A stretch of DNA of 64,000 nt from Oceanisphaera arctica (GTDB lineage Bacteria; Pseudomonadota; Gammaproteobacteria; Enterobacterales; Aeromonadaceae), in the NCBI RefSeq assembly GCF_002936955.1, contig NZ_MPZM01000002.1:62001-126000 (forward strand), written 5' to 3'. A model generated the notes under the pieces. That model was not told the origin of the DNA and did not search any database. It saw nothing but the letters and a program-made list of their open reading frames with translations. Below are positions 1 to 7,928 of the stretch, in pieces (position 1 is the first letter of the stretch; each line of letters begins with the position of its first letter). The position numbers and the translations under genes were made by a program.

Positions 1-1363
1 GACCGGTGGCGGTCATGATCGACATGGGGGTTGCAAGTCCCAATGCGCACGGGCAGGCAATAATCAACACGGCAACCGCAGACACCAGCGCATAAGACAG
101 TGCCGGCACAGGCCCCCAGAGCGCCCAGGCGATAAAAGACAGCACCGCGATCCCGATGACGGCCGGTACAAACCTACCCGCCACCATGTCGGCAAACTTC
201 TGGATCGGAGCGCGGCTGCGCTGGGCATTGGCGACCATTTCGACAATTTGGCTCAGCATCGTATCGGCCCCCACCCGAGTGGCCTCCATGACGAAACTGC
301 CGGTACCATTAATCGTGGCGCCTGTGACCTTCTCACCTGCTGCTTTTTCCACTGGCAACGGCTCGCCGGAAATCATCGATTCATCGATGGACGACCGGCC
401 TTCGACAACCACACCGTCTACCGGCACTTTATCACCAGGGCGCACACGCAGGTGATCACCAACCCGTATATCTTCAAGAGGTACCTCTGCCTCGGTGCCA
501 TCGGGCCTGATCAATAGCGCCGTTTTGGCCGCCATATCCAGCAGTGCGCGTATGGCCTTGCCAGTGCCTTCGCGAGCCCGAAGTTCCATCACCTGGCCGA
601 GAAGAACCAGCGTGACAATGATGGCGGCAGCCTCGAAATAGACACCAACATGACCATCAGCTCCGCGAAAACCGTTCGGAAATATACCCGGCGCCAGTAC
701 CGCAACGATACTGAAAACATAGGCTGCACTGATTCCCATACTAATCAGGCTAAACATGTTCAGGTTCATAGTGCGAAACGAATTAAAGCCACGAATAAAG
801 AACGGCCAACCTGACCAGAGAATCACCGGTGTCGCAAGAACCAGCTCAATCCACTGCGATATCCTTTCACCAAAAAAGTCGCGAACCGCCATGATACCAA
901 CGAAGGGGGCCATGGTCAGAATCAGCAACGGTATTGAAAGCACCACTGCGACCCAGAAGCGACGGGTGAAATCCACAAGTTCCGGGTTGGGGCCCTCATT
1001 ACCCATGGCTGTAGACTCAACCTCCAATCCCATTCCACAAAGCGGGCAGGCTCCGGGTTTGGCTTGGCGGACTTGAGGGTGCATGGGACAGGTATAGACG
1101 GTTCCCTCATACCCTGAAGGAACCGTATTGTACTTACGATCATCATCTGAAGATTTCTCCTCACTCCTGGGCTGCTGATGACAGGCGTGATCAGAATGCA
1201 CCTTGCTACCCCCCTCTTCTAATGGCACAAGATGCATTCCACATTTTGGGCAATCACCAGGCTCATCCGAGATCACTTCAGGGTGCATTGGGCAGGTATA
1301 CTGCGTGGCGGTCGTACTGGGCACGGACGTCCCAGAATTGGCTGTGTGATTTTTTGAGGACAT
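1..1363 (-). CDS. Copper-translocating P1B-type ATPase, 3' part cut off by the window edge
   Basis: Inner-membrane ATPase that exports Cu(I) or Ag(I). The visible 454 residues hold two N-terminal heavy-metal-binding modules at about residues 22-45 and 90-113, both built on YTCPMHP...CPxCGM, then membrane helices starting near residue 134. The transmembrane ion-binding CPC motif is at residues 437-439, followed by ALGLATP. The frame is open from the ATG at 1363 to the edge, so the DKTG phosphorylation site and ATP domains lie outside the window. An AAGGA ribosome site sits just upstream of the ATG. Two such modules instead of classic HMA domains resemble SilP/CopA-type pumps. An IS remnant begins 35 bp upstream and has probably replaced the original promoter. 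Copper versus silver preference cannot be read from sequence. Confidence 0.93.
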   Translation of the reverse strand, partial: MSSKNHTANSGTSVPSTTATQYTCPMHPEVISDEPGDCPKCGMHLVPLEEGGSKVHSDHACHQQPRSEEKSSDDDRKYNTVPSGYEGTVYTCPMHPQVRQAKPGACPLCGMGLEVESTAMGNEGPNPELVDFTRRFWVAVVLSIPLLILTMAPFVGIMAVRDFFGERISQWIELVLATPVILWSGWPFFIRGFNSFRTMNLNMFSLISMGISAAYVFSIVAVLAPGIFPNGFRGADGHVGVYFEAAAIIVTLVLLGQVMELRAREGTGKAIRALLDMAAKTALLIRPDGTEAEVPLEDIRVGDHLRVRPGDKVPVDGVVVEGRSSIDESMISGEPLPVEKAAGEKVTGATINGTGSFVMEATRVGADTMLSQIVEMVANAQRSRAPIQKFADMVAGRFVPAVIGIAVLSFIAWALWGPVPALSYALVSAVAVLIIACPCALGLATPMSIMTATG

Positions 1364-1397
1364 AATTCGACTATCCTTTTGATTATCATCTTCAACC

Positions 1398-2050
1398 GGC
1401 GTTGTTGATCAAATCAAAGCCGGGGCAGCCTGTCCCTACAGGGCTTTCCGCCCTTAACTGATCGGCTGACGAACAGGCATACCAAGTCCTATGACTTTGT
1501 TCATGACCTGAACGCAGGCCAGGATTTCACCGACTTGGCCGTTGTATTTACGCAAGCTCAACTTGGGACTCACCAACTGTTTGTATCGGGACATCGCCGT
1601 TTCCGCCAGCGACCGCTGATGGTAGCCATACGTGGTTTTCCAGTCGGCCAAGTGACCTGATTTCAGCGCAGCAACGGCCTCGTTCCTCGGATGCCCTTCG
1701 TCCCAGTAGCCGGCATTCTTTCGGGGTGGGGGATCGTCGCGATACTGCCTTTTCTGAGCTGTAACTGATGGCACTCCTTGGTATCTTAGCACCATCGGCC
1801 GAGACCTGGTGCAACTGGCGCCGAAGCGGGTTGAGCAGCGTCGGCAGTACCTCGGTATCAACCACATTTTCCAGGCTGACTTCAGCGGCACGTCCATCAG
1901 CTGAAAAATGGAGTTGATAAAGCCTTCCAATGCCCGCAATGGCAAGCCGAAGAAGGCTTTGAGCATCAGCGCCGGTTCGCAGCCCCTTGTGCGCTTCACC
2001 GTGGTAAAAACCGTGCTTTCGCTCTCCAGCCCTTGCTTGACTAAAATGGT
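1398..2050 (-). mobile_element. Remnant of an IS5-family (IS903-group) insertion sequence
   Basis: The left end at 1398-1415 reads GGCGTTGTTGATCAAATC, close to the terminal inverted repeat of IS903-group elements. Inside lies a decayed transposase on the minus strand. I find no matching right-end repeat before the ribosome site of the next gene at about 2065, so the right end is deleted or diverged. The remnant fills the space between a copper ATPase (minus) and a Crp/Fnr regulator (plus), so it probably altered both promoters. Confidence 0.75.
1454..2020 (-). pseudogene. Decayed IS5/IS903-group transposase
   Basis: Fragments in two frames match conserved IS903-group segments: LMLKAFFGLPLRALEGFI and FQLMDVPL near the N-terminal end, DTEVLPTLLNPLRRQLHQ and SADGA in a second frame, and PPRKNAGYWDEGHPRN, YHQRSLAETAMSRYKQL and VMNKVIGLGMPVR at the C-terminal end. 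The central part carrying the first catalytic Asp is missing between MDVPL and DTEVL, and frames switch at least twice. The Glu-bearing AETAM segment survives. The gene cannot encode an active transposase. The exact 5' limit is unclear. Confidence 0.85.
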
Positions 2051-2075
2051 TATAAATCTAATCACGGAGGCGGAT

Positions 2076-2807
2076 ATGCCGAGCAAGCCCACCCCTTCTA
2101 CACCTATGCAAAACCGCCTGCTGGCGGCATTGCCTAACGCCGTGCAGCAGCGGCTGTTCCCGTATCTTGAACCGATGTCGCTGCCGTTGGGAGAAGTGTT
2201 GTATGAATCGGGGAGCCGCTTGCGCTATGTCTATTTCCCTACCGATGCCATCGTTTCGCTGCTTTATGTCATGAAAAACGGCGCTTCGGCGGAAATTTCG
2301 GTCGTGGGTAATGAAGGTATTGTCGGCATTGCCGTTTTCATGGGCGGAGACAGTACCCCGAGCCGAGCCATCGTCCAGAGTGCCGGTAATGGCTACCGGC
2401 TGATAAGTTCTCGGTTCAAGGAGGAATTCTTGCGTGATGCCGATACGCGGCTACTGATGCTGCGTTACACCCAGGCGTTGATAACCCAGATGGCGCAAAC
2501 GGCGGTATGCAATCGCCACCATTCGGTTGACCAGCAGCTGTGTCGCTGGTTGCTGCTGTCACTGGATAGGCTGCCGGATAACAGCCTGACCATGACCCAG
2601 GAGCTGATTGCCAACATGCTCGGGGTGCGCAGGGAAGGCGTTACCATCGCTGCCCACAAGCTGCAACAGCTCGGTATCATCGAATACCATCGTGGGCACA
2701 TCACAGTGCTGGACAGGGTCAGACTGGAACAGCTGAGTTGTGAATGCTACGCCGTGGTCAAAAAAGAAACCGATCGGCTGCAACCTTCCCCCCATGGTGG
2801 CAAATAA
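2076..2807 (+). CDS. Crp/Fnr-family transcriptional regulator
   Basis: Cytoplasmic DNA-binding regulator of 243 residues. It has an N-terminal cyclic-nucleotide-binding-like beta roll, with LGEVLYESG and YFPTDAIVSLLYVM as typical strands, and a C-terminal winged helix-turn-helix around TQELIANMLGVRREGVTIAA. I see no cysteine cluster for an Fe-S sensor of the Fnr type, and the ligand is unknown. The start is set at 2076 because GGAGG lies just upstream; a longer open frame begins inside the IS remnant and is not credible. The genes downstream (small hydrophilic protein, Thivi_2564-like, SYLF, DUF3309) run the other way and are typical envelope or stress genes, so it may control them. That is inference. 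Confidence 0.88.
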   Translation: MPSKPTPSTPMQNRLLAALPNAVQQRLFPYLEPMSLPLGEVLYESGSRLRYVYFPTDAIVSLLYVMKNGASAEISVVGNEGIVGIAVFMGGDSTPSRAIVQSAGNGYRLISSRFKEEFLRDADTRLLMLRYTQALITQMAQTAVCNRHHSVDQQLCRWLLLSLDRLPDNSLTMTQELIANMLGVRREGVTIAAHKLQQLGIIEYHRGHITVLDRVRLEQLSCECYAVVKKETDRLQPSPHGGK

Positions 2808-3008
2808 AAACCATTTCCACATTGCTCTGAAAACAATTTTCCCTGACAAAAATTTATTCTGAAAACAACAAAGCGGGAGTCCGTCAAAGACGTCTCCCGA
2901 AGCTCTTGAACCTGGTCACCGACGTCCACCGTTCAAAGGTAAAAACGGCGGAAGTTAACGGTGATAATCAAGGTCTGCGTTTTTCGCTCAAGACCTTATC
3001 CCACTTTA

Positions 3009-3158
3009 TTATTTTGCTTTTTGTGGGGGTTGCTGCTGTTGTTGAGCATCAGCCTTGGTCGCTGCCTTTGGTTCATTTTCTCCCAGCTTGCGTTTTTGCT
3101 GGGGATCTTGAGGCGCGTTTTTTTTCTCGGGCTGATTGGGGGTATGGGTTTTGTCCAT
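3009..3158 (-). CDS. Small hydrophilic Gln/Lys/Pro-rich protein, function unknown
   Basis: A 49-residue frame starting MDKTHTPNQPEKKN and rich in Q, K, P and A, ending in a Gln run. The ATG has an AGAGGT ribosome site in front. It has no signal peptide, membrane segment or cysteine, and is probably disordered. It sits between the Crp/Fnr gene and the Thivi_2564-like gene, both of which fit stress gene sets. I do not recognise a family. A shadow of the complementary hydrophobic frame cannot be ruled out, but the ribosome site and composition favour this strand. Confidence 0.5.
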   Translation of the reverse strand: MDKTHTPNQPEKKNAPQDPQQKRKLGENEPKAATKADAQQQQQPPQKAK

Positions 3159-3367
3159 GGTAACCTCTGGGTGTATCGCCCTCCGCGATATTGCGTTCTG
3201 ACGATATGATAAGCATGACAGTGAACTGGTGCTGCGTCTGTATGCCATCGCACTCAGCACGCCAATAAGCGGTATATTTTCAGATTGTTTATATTGATTA
3301 GGCTTTGGCTCAGCCGATCTACAACCAATACCGCGAGATGCAGCCTCCGATATCACTGTCCGTATTT

Positions 3368-3601
3368 CTATCCTATTGCCGGATCATGTAACAAGGGTGC
3401 CATTATCATAACCGCTCCTACACGAATGCCATCCAGTGCACCCAATACGCCGAATGCCTGTAGTAACCAGATGACGACGGCAATCACCACCACAACATTC
3501 AAAATGTTCTTGATTTTCCTATCCATGGGAATATAAGTGTTGACCAGCCAGAGTAGAACACCTACCACGATCAATATAATAATGAGGTTAATAAGAGGCA
3601 T
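3368..3601 (-). CDS. Small membrane protein, Thivi_2564-like family
   Basis: A 77-residue protein with two hydrophobic helices, residues about 3-23 and 34-55, joined by the conserved NTYIPMDRKIKNILN loop. The N-terminal 55 residues match what I know of the Thivi_2564 family of small inner-membrane proteins. The C-terminal 20 residues run on past the usual family end. AGGAGAA lies just upstream of the ATG. Function is unknown. It stands between small stress-type genes, upstream of the SYLF gene's 3' end. Confidence 0.75.
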   Translation of the reverse strand: MPLINLIIILIVVGVLLWLVNTYIPMDRKIKNILNVVVVIAVVIWLLQAFGVLGALDGIRVGAVMIMAPLLHDPAIG

Positions 3602-3694
3602 GATAGTTCTCCTGTCAGGTTATTCAGCAGCATCCGATGTGTTATTACCATCGGCACTCTCTGGATGAGGTTGAATGAAGAACAGTGGCGAGGA

Positions 3695-3721
3695 GGAGCA
3701 GGCACCAATGGTGCCTGCTCC
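3695..3721. terminator. 12-bp hairpin after the SYLF gene
   Basis: Perfect inverted repeat with stem GGAGCAGGCACC and a 3-nt loop, 9 bp past the SYLF stop codon. No clear U-tract follows on the minus strand, so it may be a weak terminator or an mRNA-end stabiliser. Confidence 0.5.
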
Positions 3722-3729
3722 TTATTCGA

Positions 3730-4290
3730 CTACTGTTTGATTTTGGTAATCTTGGTTCCCTCCAGACTTATCCCCGCCATCAATCCTTGCTGGCTGAAAA
3801 TAAAAGCATAAGCATCATGTTGTAGTGATGAACTAGACAGGTTTTTGGCAATACCTTCGTCCACCAGAACCACGGTGGGGCCTATACCCATCTCCCAGCC
3901 ATTGGTATCTTCAACATAGCGAACAGCCTCGTCCGTCATCAGTAAAACGGCATAACCATAAGTCTGGGCTCCTATTTGCAGTCCCCAGGAGCCGGTGACG
4001 GAGTTATAATAATCGACTACGGACGACCCTTTTATCAGGGTGCCTTCGCCATAGCTGCCACCGAACACAAAACCCGCCTTCACCATATTGGGAAAAACCA
4101 GTATCGCCTTTGCCGTATGAGAAAGCTGTTCGGCAACCGGCTCCGTTTTATAGAGCGTTTTCAGGGCCTGCCAGGAATCTTTGTCCAGATTTTCAGTGCT
4201 GGCGGCGGTGGCCTGATTAATCACTCCGATGGATAAAAATGCTGTTGTCATAAACATGATCGCAAAAAAGTCACGTCGAATGTTGTACAT
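3730..4290 (-). CDS. SYLF/YSC84-domain lipid-binding protein, exported
   Basis: A 186-residue protein with a cleavable signal peptide (hydrophobic 10-25, then NQATAAS) and a SYLF domain. Conserved segments are AKAILVFPNMVKAGFVFGGS, GxG-type turns, YYNSVTGSWGLQIGAQTYG and MTDEAVRYVE. SYLF domains bind phosphoinositides in eukaryotes; bacterial members are envelope proteins of unclear role. The start at 4290 follows a GGAAGGAG ribosome site; an upstream in-frame ATG at 4344 lacks one. It is followed by a hairpin and preceded by the DUF3309 gene. Confidence 0.88.
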   Translation of the reverse strand: MYNIRRDFFAIMFMTTAFLSIGVINQATAASTENLDKDSWQALKTLYKTEPVAEQLSHTAKAILVFPNMVKAGFVFGGSYGEGTLIKGSSVVDYYNSVTGSWGLQIGAQTYGYAVLLMTDEAVRYVEDTNGWEMGIGPTVVLVDEGIAKNLSSSSLQHDAYAFIFSQQGLMAGISLEGTKITKIKQ

Positions 4291-4435
4291 ATCGTTACTC
4301 CTTCCAGTCAGCAAGCCCCGAGCAGGGTTTAACTTATTCGTCATTGATACGCCTGTTCAACGGCCATTTCGATACCCTGCCGTACAATAAGCGGCATGAT
4401 TTTTGTGTCTTATACAGCCTGTTTTAATCGGCTGA

Positions 4436-4594
4436 TCAGATCCTGCCCAGCAGCAGCAGCACCACAACCACCAGTAGCACAAACCCCAGAAGGCCGCTGG
4501 GGGCATAGCCCCAACTACGGCTGTGGGGCCAGCTGGGAAAGGCGCCGATAAGCAGCAAAATAAGCAGGATTAACAGAATGGTTCCCAATGTCAT
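4436..4594 (-). CDS. DUF3309 small membrane protein
   Basis: A 52-residue protein with two hydrophobic segments around the conserved centre WPHSRSWGYAPSG, ending LLLLLGRI. This fits the DUF3309 family of small, often stress-induced, membrane proteins of unknown function. A GGGAG ribosome site lies in front of the ATG. It is the first gene of a minus-strand run with the SYLF gene. Confidence 0.85.
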   Translation of the reverse strand: MTLGTILLILLILLLIGAFPSWPHSRSWGYAPSGLLGFVLLVVVVLLLLGRI

Positions 4595-4618
4595 GTCTCC
4601 CGGCAGGGTGACTCACAA

Positions 4619-4745
4619 GGGTGCTGGTGAGCACGTCACCGGCACCAGCCCCGGGTGCCGCGACCCTTGGCAGCTGCGCCCGAGAGGAGGTAGTAACAAC
4701 AGGGCGCCCTGCGTGACGCCTGTCGGTACTACCATCTCCTCGCGA
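4619..4745 (+). other. Strongly structured non-coding stretch ahead of the HiPIP gene
   Basis: The 318 bp between the DUF3309 and HiPIP genes contain two inverted repeats. The first, 4620-4646, is an 11-bp stem (GGTGCTGGTGA / TCACCGGCACC) with one U-G pair in RNA and a 5-nt loop. The second, about 4681-4742, pairs an outer arm CGAGAGGAGGTAGTA with TACTACCATCTCCTCG imperfectly and encloses a smaller ACAGG..CG / CGCCTGT helix. No coding frame is convincing here. It could be a leader RNA, an attenuator or a remnant repeat. Confidence 0.4.
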
Positions 4746-4912
4746 TTAGATTACTACCCAACCTTGGGGTGGTCTGTACGCCATCGTACATACGGTGCCG
4801 GCATGACTGGCTAGACTTCTATTCAGCTCTCTTGCGGTCCGTAGGTTATGGGCAAGGAGATGCTGGCCGTACCGGAAACGCCACAGGCCCTTTCGACCCG
4901 AAGGAGGTTGAG

Positions 4913-5275
4913 ATGAAACATGAAAGTGATAACAGGCTGTCATATGGAAACCACGCGCCGGACCCCCTTTCCCGTAGGGCCGTATTGCGCAGAGCTTTGG
5001 CAATAGGGTGCGGGGTGCTGATCCCCTTTACCCTGATCGGTTGTGATAAAAAGGAAGAATCAGCAACCGGTATGGCACCGACAGGCGCCTACCCGAAGGC
5101 GTCTACGTCGACCAAGGTTCAGCAGGCCAGTGTTCATTATCAGAGTCAGCCCAATGAGAGCGGGCAAAAATGCAGTCAGTGCCAGAATTTTATCTCCGAG
5201 TCGAAGAGCTGCCAGCTAGTCGAGGGCGAGATCAGCTCCGAGGGCTGGTGCGATCTGTGGACGAAGAAAGTGTAA
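4913..5275 (+). CDS. High-potential iron-sulfur protein (HiPIP)
   Basis: Periplasmic one-electron carrier with a [4Fe-4S] cluster. The 120-residue precursor has a Tat-type leader (SRRAVLRRALA at 20-30, then a hydrophobic stretch). Cluster cysteines are C87, C90, C100 and C113 in the family pattern CxxC...C...GWC, with VHYQSQP before the first pair. An AAGGAGG ribosome site precedes the ATG. HiPIPs donate electrons to terminal oxidases or reaction centres. Here the nearest redox gene is a frameshifted cytochrome c downstream on the opposite strand. The partner is not visible. Confidence 0.93.
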   Translation: MKHESDNRLSYGNHAPDPLSRRAVLRRALAIGCGVLIPFTLIGCDKKEESATGMAPTGAYPKASTSTKVQQASVHYQSQPNESGQKCSQCQNFISESKSCQLVEGEISSEGWCDLWTKKV

Positions 5276-5405
5276 TGTAACAAGGTAGCAATTTAATGGC
5301 TGAAAAACAGCAGGGCTCAGTCCAGCTGGCGGCGAATGGTCATGACATGAGCCACTGCATGCCTTGCTGGTCACTTGATGGCTGACCTCATGCGTCACCC
5401 CCCCA

Positions 5406-5884
5406 TTACGGCTTCATCGAAAGAGGGGCTGGTGGCGCGGTCGGGAGTTCGTACTTGATGTACGGAAATCCCTGGCTGGCATGACAGCCATTGCATCCCA
5501 ATATTCCAGCATTAAATGCTTTCTCGAACGCTTCAAAATTTTCCGCCAGAATAGTTTCGCCGAGCCTATCGAGATAGGCAGATTCAAACGCCTTAAGGGA
5601 CATTCCTCGCTCGGGCGAGTTACTTCGGCAACTTCCTGGATCTCGAGCACCTCTTTGAGCTGGTAGGCGGCCAGTCCCCAGTTGCCACCTTTCGCGGCGT
5701 AGTAAATGTTGGTATAGCGATTCGCATATTCCACCATGACGGTACCGAGGCCAGGCTGGATACTTACGAGAGTCTCTATTTTCTCTTCGGTATTACCTTT
5801 GAGCCAGCCCGATGCGGCATAGCTTACTCCGGTGAGCGCGATTAGACAGGATGTGATTATTACTGCTTTGGTCATCTTGGACAT
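5406..5884 (-). pseudogene. Cytochrome c-type protein split by a frameshift
   Basis: Two overlapping frames together make one plausible secreted protein of about 160 residues. The first (from 5884) gives a signal peptide with VSYAASGW at its end and the segment up to EVTRPSEE. The second (down to 5406) continues with SLKAFESAYLDRLGETILAE, a single haem motif CNGCH and a GFPYIKYELP tail. The switch lies near 5605-5615 and needs one inserted or lost base. Read in one frame the protein loses its haem site, so it is non-functional unless this is a sequencing error. Related small periplasmic cytochromes end in the same IKYELP-like tail. Confidence 0.75.
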
Positions 5885-6068
5885 GAGGTTTTCCTTTTTT
5901 GCTGTGGATTAACCATTTTCGACCCAGTTAGGAATCACGTGACTTTGGCTGTATAAGGAAAATTTGGTTCCTTACAAGATGTTTCCATATCAACAAAAAA
6001 GCATTGTGGGCGGCTTTGCCTGCCCCGTGAGGAAAGACATAATCTGCCAGCATCGAGGTGGAAAGGGG

Positions 6069-6398
6069 CTAGGGACGAGCGGCTACGACCAGCAGATGTG
6101 AATCTCTTATGAACGTCGTCACGCTAGGGCGGGGCCAGTCGAACTGGCCGTGCGCGCCACTTTCAGTTGAAGCTCTCCATCCATTGACGGCGACCAGCTC
6201 AAACAGCTCGCTGTGGGCACTCGCACGGGGAGCCGTTATGGCAGTCGCAGCACGGTCCGGGGGAGCTTGATCGTGTCCTTCATGGGCTTGCAGGGGCGCA
6301 GCTACGGATATCAGGGCACAGAGAAACAGAGCCAGGCCCGAGAGGCGGTTTAAACAAATTGCGGATAAGGCGGATAACAATGAAATATCTCCCTTCAT
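6069..6398 (-). pseudogene. Truncated paralogue of the RND-operon accessory protein
   Basis: The frame encodes a signal peptide and AHEGHDQAPPDRAATAITAP, then HSELFELVAVN. This nearly repeats the start of the 182-residue protein encoded at 12159-12707. After VAV the similarity stops and the rest is unlike any family. The conserved leader also contains the TTG used as start in the intact copy (TTG TTA TCC GCC), so translation may begin at the matching TTG rather than the ATG at 6398. It has lost the beta domain and C-terminal membrane helix. Probably a relic of a duplication. Confidence 0.7.
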
Positions 6399-6515
6399 TC
6401 ATGCGGTCATGACGGCCCTGCGCACCGGGAACGTACTCGAATATGGTGGCCATCGCTGGCGCCGGAAGCATACCCGAGCGTGAGCCAGGATAATAATGAG
6501 AAATTTGTAATGAAG
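6187..6515 (-). repeat. Degenerate duplicate of the RND-operon leader and first codons
   Basis: This stretch aligns collinearly with about 12522-12843. It shares the palindromic operator, the untranslated leader with TCATGACGGCCC, the ribosome site GGGAGA and the first roughly 60 codons, with scattered substitutions and small indels. Both copies are in the same orientation, about 6.3 kb apart, on either side of the RND genes. Confidence 0.8.
6495..6512. promoter_or_regulatory. CopR/CusR-type operator, degenerate copy
   Basis: AATGAGAAATTTGTAATG, one of three near-identical palindromes in the island (others 12823-12840 and 13757-13774). It lies between the truncated paralogue (minus) and the Met-rich protein gene (plus), so it could serve either. 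One substitution, G for C at the sixth base, weakens the left half-site. Confidence 0.5.
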
Positions 6516-6658
6516 CGTTCACAGCTCTTCTGCCTAGACTCAACATAGAAGGTACAAAGAACAGATCTGGTTTCCATTCGGATGGCTTATGCCGAAAATT
6601 CCAGGTCGGATTACCCGGTTAGTTCCCGTGACAGCAGGAAACTGCTAAGGAAAGTATC

Positions 6659-7120
6659 ATGAAAACATTGGTCAAGATGTTGATGGTCACCGCCGTGATG
6701 GCAGGCCCTGTCTTTGCTGACAGCCATCACCCGCAGGAAAGGGGACACAAGGGCGATGCCATGATGGGCATGATGAATCATGAACAGATGCAGACCATGC
6801 ATCAGCATATGGAAAAGATGCAGGCTCTAATGGCAGAGATCAGACAGGAAAGTGACCCCGAAAAACGCACGGCATTGATGCAGACTCATATGCAAGATAT
6901 GCAGGAGGGGATGCAGATGATGAGTAGCCAGGGAGGCATGAGCCCAGGAAGCAAAGGGATGTCACCCATGGGGATGGAAGAGCGCATGGGCATGATGGAG
7001 CAGCGTATGAGCATGATGCACATGATGATGCAGCAGATGATGGAGCATGACGTTGAGGAAAAAAATACGAATAAGTACCACCATCGCCATGGTGAGGACA
7101 TTGAGTGGGTATTGGTCTGA
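6659..7120 (+). CDS. Secreted Met/His-rich protein, probably copper-binding
   Basis: A 153-residue protein with a signal peptide (MKTLVKMLMVTAVMAGPVFA) and a mature part very rich in methionine, with MMGMMNHEQMQTMHQHM, MGMMEQRMSMMHMMMQQMM and similar clusters, plus a His-rich tail YHHRHG. Met and His clusters of this kind bind Cu(I)/Ag(I) in the periplasm, as in CusF, PcoE or CopC-like proteins, but no fold is recognisable. AAGGAA precedes the ATG. It stands 147 bp from a putative CopR operator and lies between copper genes. The copper role is inferred from composition and context. Confidence 0.7.
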   Translation: MKTLVKMLMVTAVMAGPVFADSHHPQERGHKGDAMMGMMNHEQMQTMHQHMEKMQALMAEIRQESDPEKRTALMQTHMQDMQEGMQMMSSQGGMSPGSKGMSPMGMEERMGMMEQRMSMMHMMMQQMMEHDVEEKNTNKYHHRHGEDIEWVLV

Positions 7121-7537
7121 ATTACTTGGGACAACCGAGGCTGACAAACCCGATGCGGGGTACATTGTTGTCTATCATTGCTTGTTTTTTGACCAAGTAA
7201 ACAGGGGAGGGCGGCAATTGTAGCGCAAACAGGCAGGTCAGAACAGTAAACCATCAAGGTCTTCACCAAGCGCATATGAACCATTACCAGCCATAGCTGA
7301 GTAGCAGAAGGTGAGTTAGATACAGCGCACATGATGGCTTGCAGCCAATGCCCCCACAGCAAAAACGCCAGTACTGGCAAGCACAACTGCAAGCCCAGGG
7401 AGACAGTGGTCTCAGCAAGGCAGCATTCTGCCAGCGCCATGGTTTCCGTTATCGACTATAAGGCTGAAATTAGTGGTGATTATGTGCCGCTCGGCGGCCC
7501 ATGGTGGGCCTCCTTATGCATTTTCCTGCTGCCTGCC
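7121..7537. other. 417-bp stretch without a credible gene
   Basis: Between the Met-rich gene and the end of the RND operon. A minus-strand frame from 7440 starts with a hydrophobic stretch but runs on into the antisense of the Met-rich gene, and its ribosome site is weak. GGCCCATGGTGGGCC at about 7496-7510 is a short inverted repeat that may mark the end of the RND transcript. I see nothing else. Confidence 0.4.
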
Positions 7538-7903
7538 TCATTTTAATGCAAAGCGGATTTGCTCTTTACCCACATCAGGTACGTTTACCCTGATCACCGC
7601 CTTGGCATTTGGCTCAGGGGTGATGCCTGGTCCTGCAAGGGCATTGTCACCGGCGGGTGCCAGCGGGAACTGTGATTTTTTGCCACCACTGAGCAATATC
7701 AGCTCACCACTGGCGGCGGATGCGTCGATGGGGGTGCCATGCTCGCTCAAATAGACCATGGTCACATCGGATTGGGCGACCAGCTCTATCGTTATGGCTT
7801 TGCCTTCTGTGATCAGGCCGCCATGGATCGGGGTGAGATCCCCATGGGCATGTACCCAGGTGGGTAACAGCAGGCTGATGGCCAGCAAAACATGTTTTTT
7901 CAT
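7538..7903 (-). CDS. Small periplasmic protein at the end of the RND operon
   Basis: A 121-residue exported protein: signal peptide MKKHVLLAISLLLPTWVHA, then HGDLTPIHGGLITEGKAITI and a beta-rich body ending VPDVGKEQIRFALK. Histidines near the mature N-terminus could bind metal. The start at 7903 has GAAGGAAG in front; an upstream in-frame ATG does not. It begins 25 bp after the stop of the RND pump and is in the same operon. Similar small proteins accompany some HME-RND pumps, but their role is unknown. Confidence 0.7.
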   Translation of the reverse strand: MKKHVLLAISLLLPTWVHAHGDLTPIHGGLITEGKAITIELVAQSDVTMVYLSEHGTPIDASAASGELILLSGGKKSQFPLAPAGDNALAGPGITPEPNAKAVIRVNVPDVGKEQIRFALK

Positions 7904-7928
7904 CAGCAATCTTCCTTCGGTGAATGTA

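Noticed and set aside
2906-3209. Hydrophobic plus-strand frames opposite the small Gln/Lys-rich gene
   Set aside because: They mirror the hydrophilic frame at 3009-3158, which has a ribosome site; the plus frames have none.
6886-7440. Minus-strand frame with a hydrophobic start
   Set aside because: More than half is the antisense of the Met-rich protein gene, the ribosome site is weak, and no family fits. A short real gene at 7200-7440 cannot be fully excluded.
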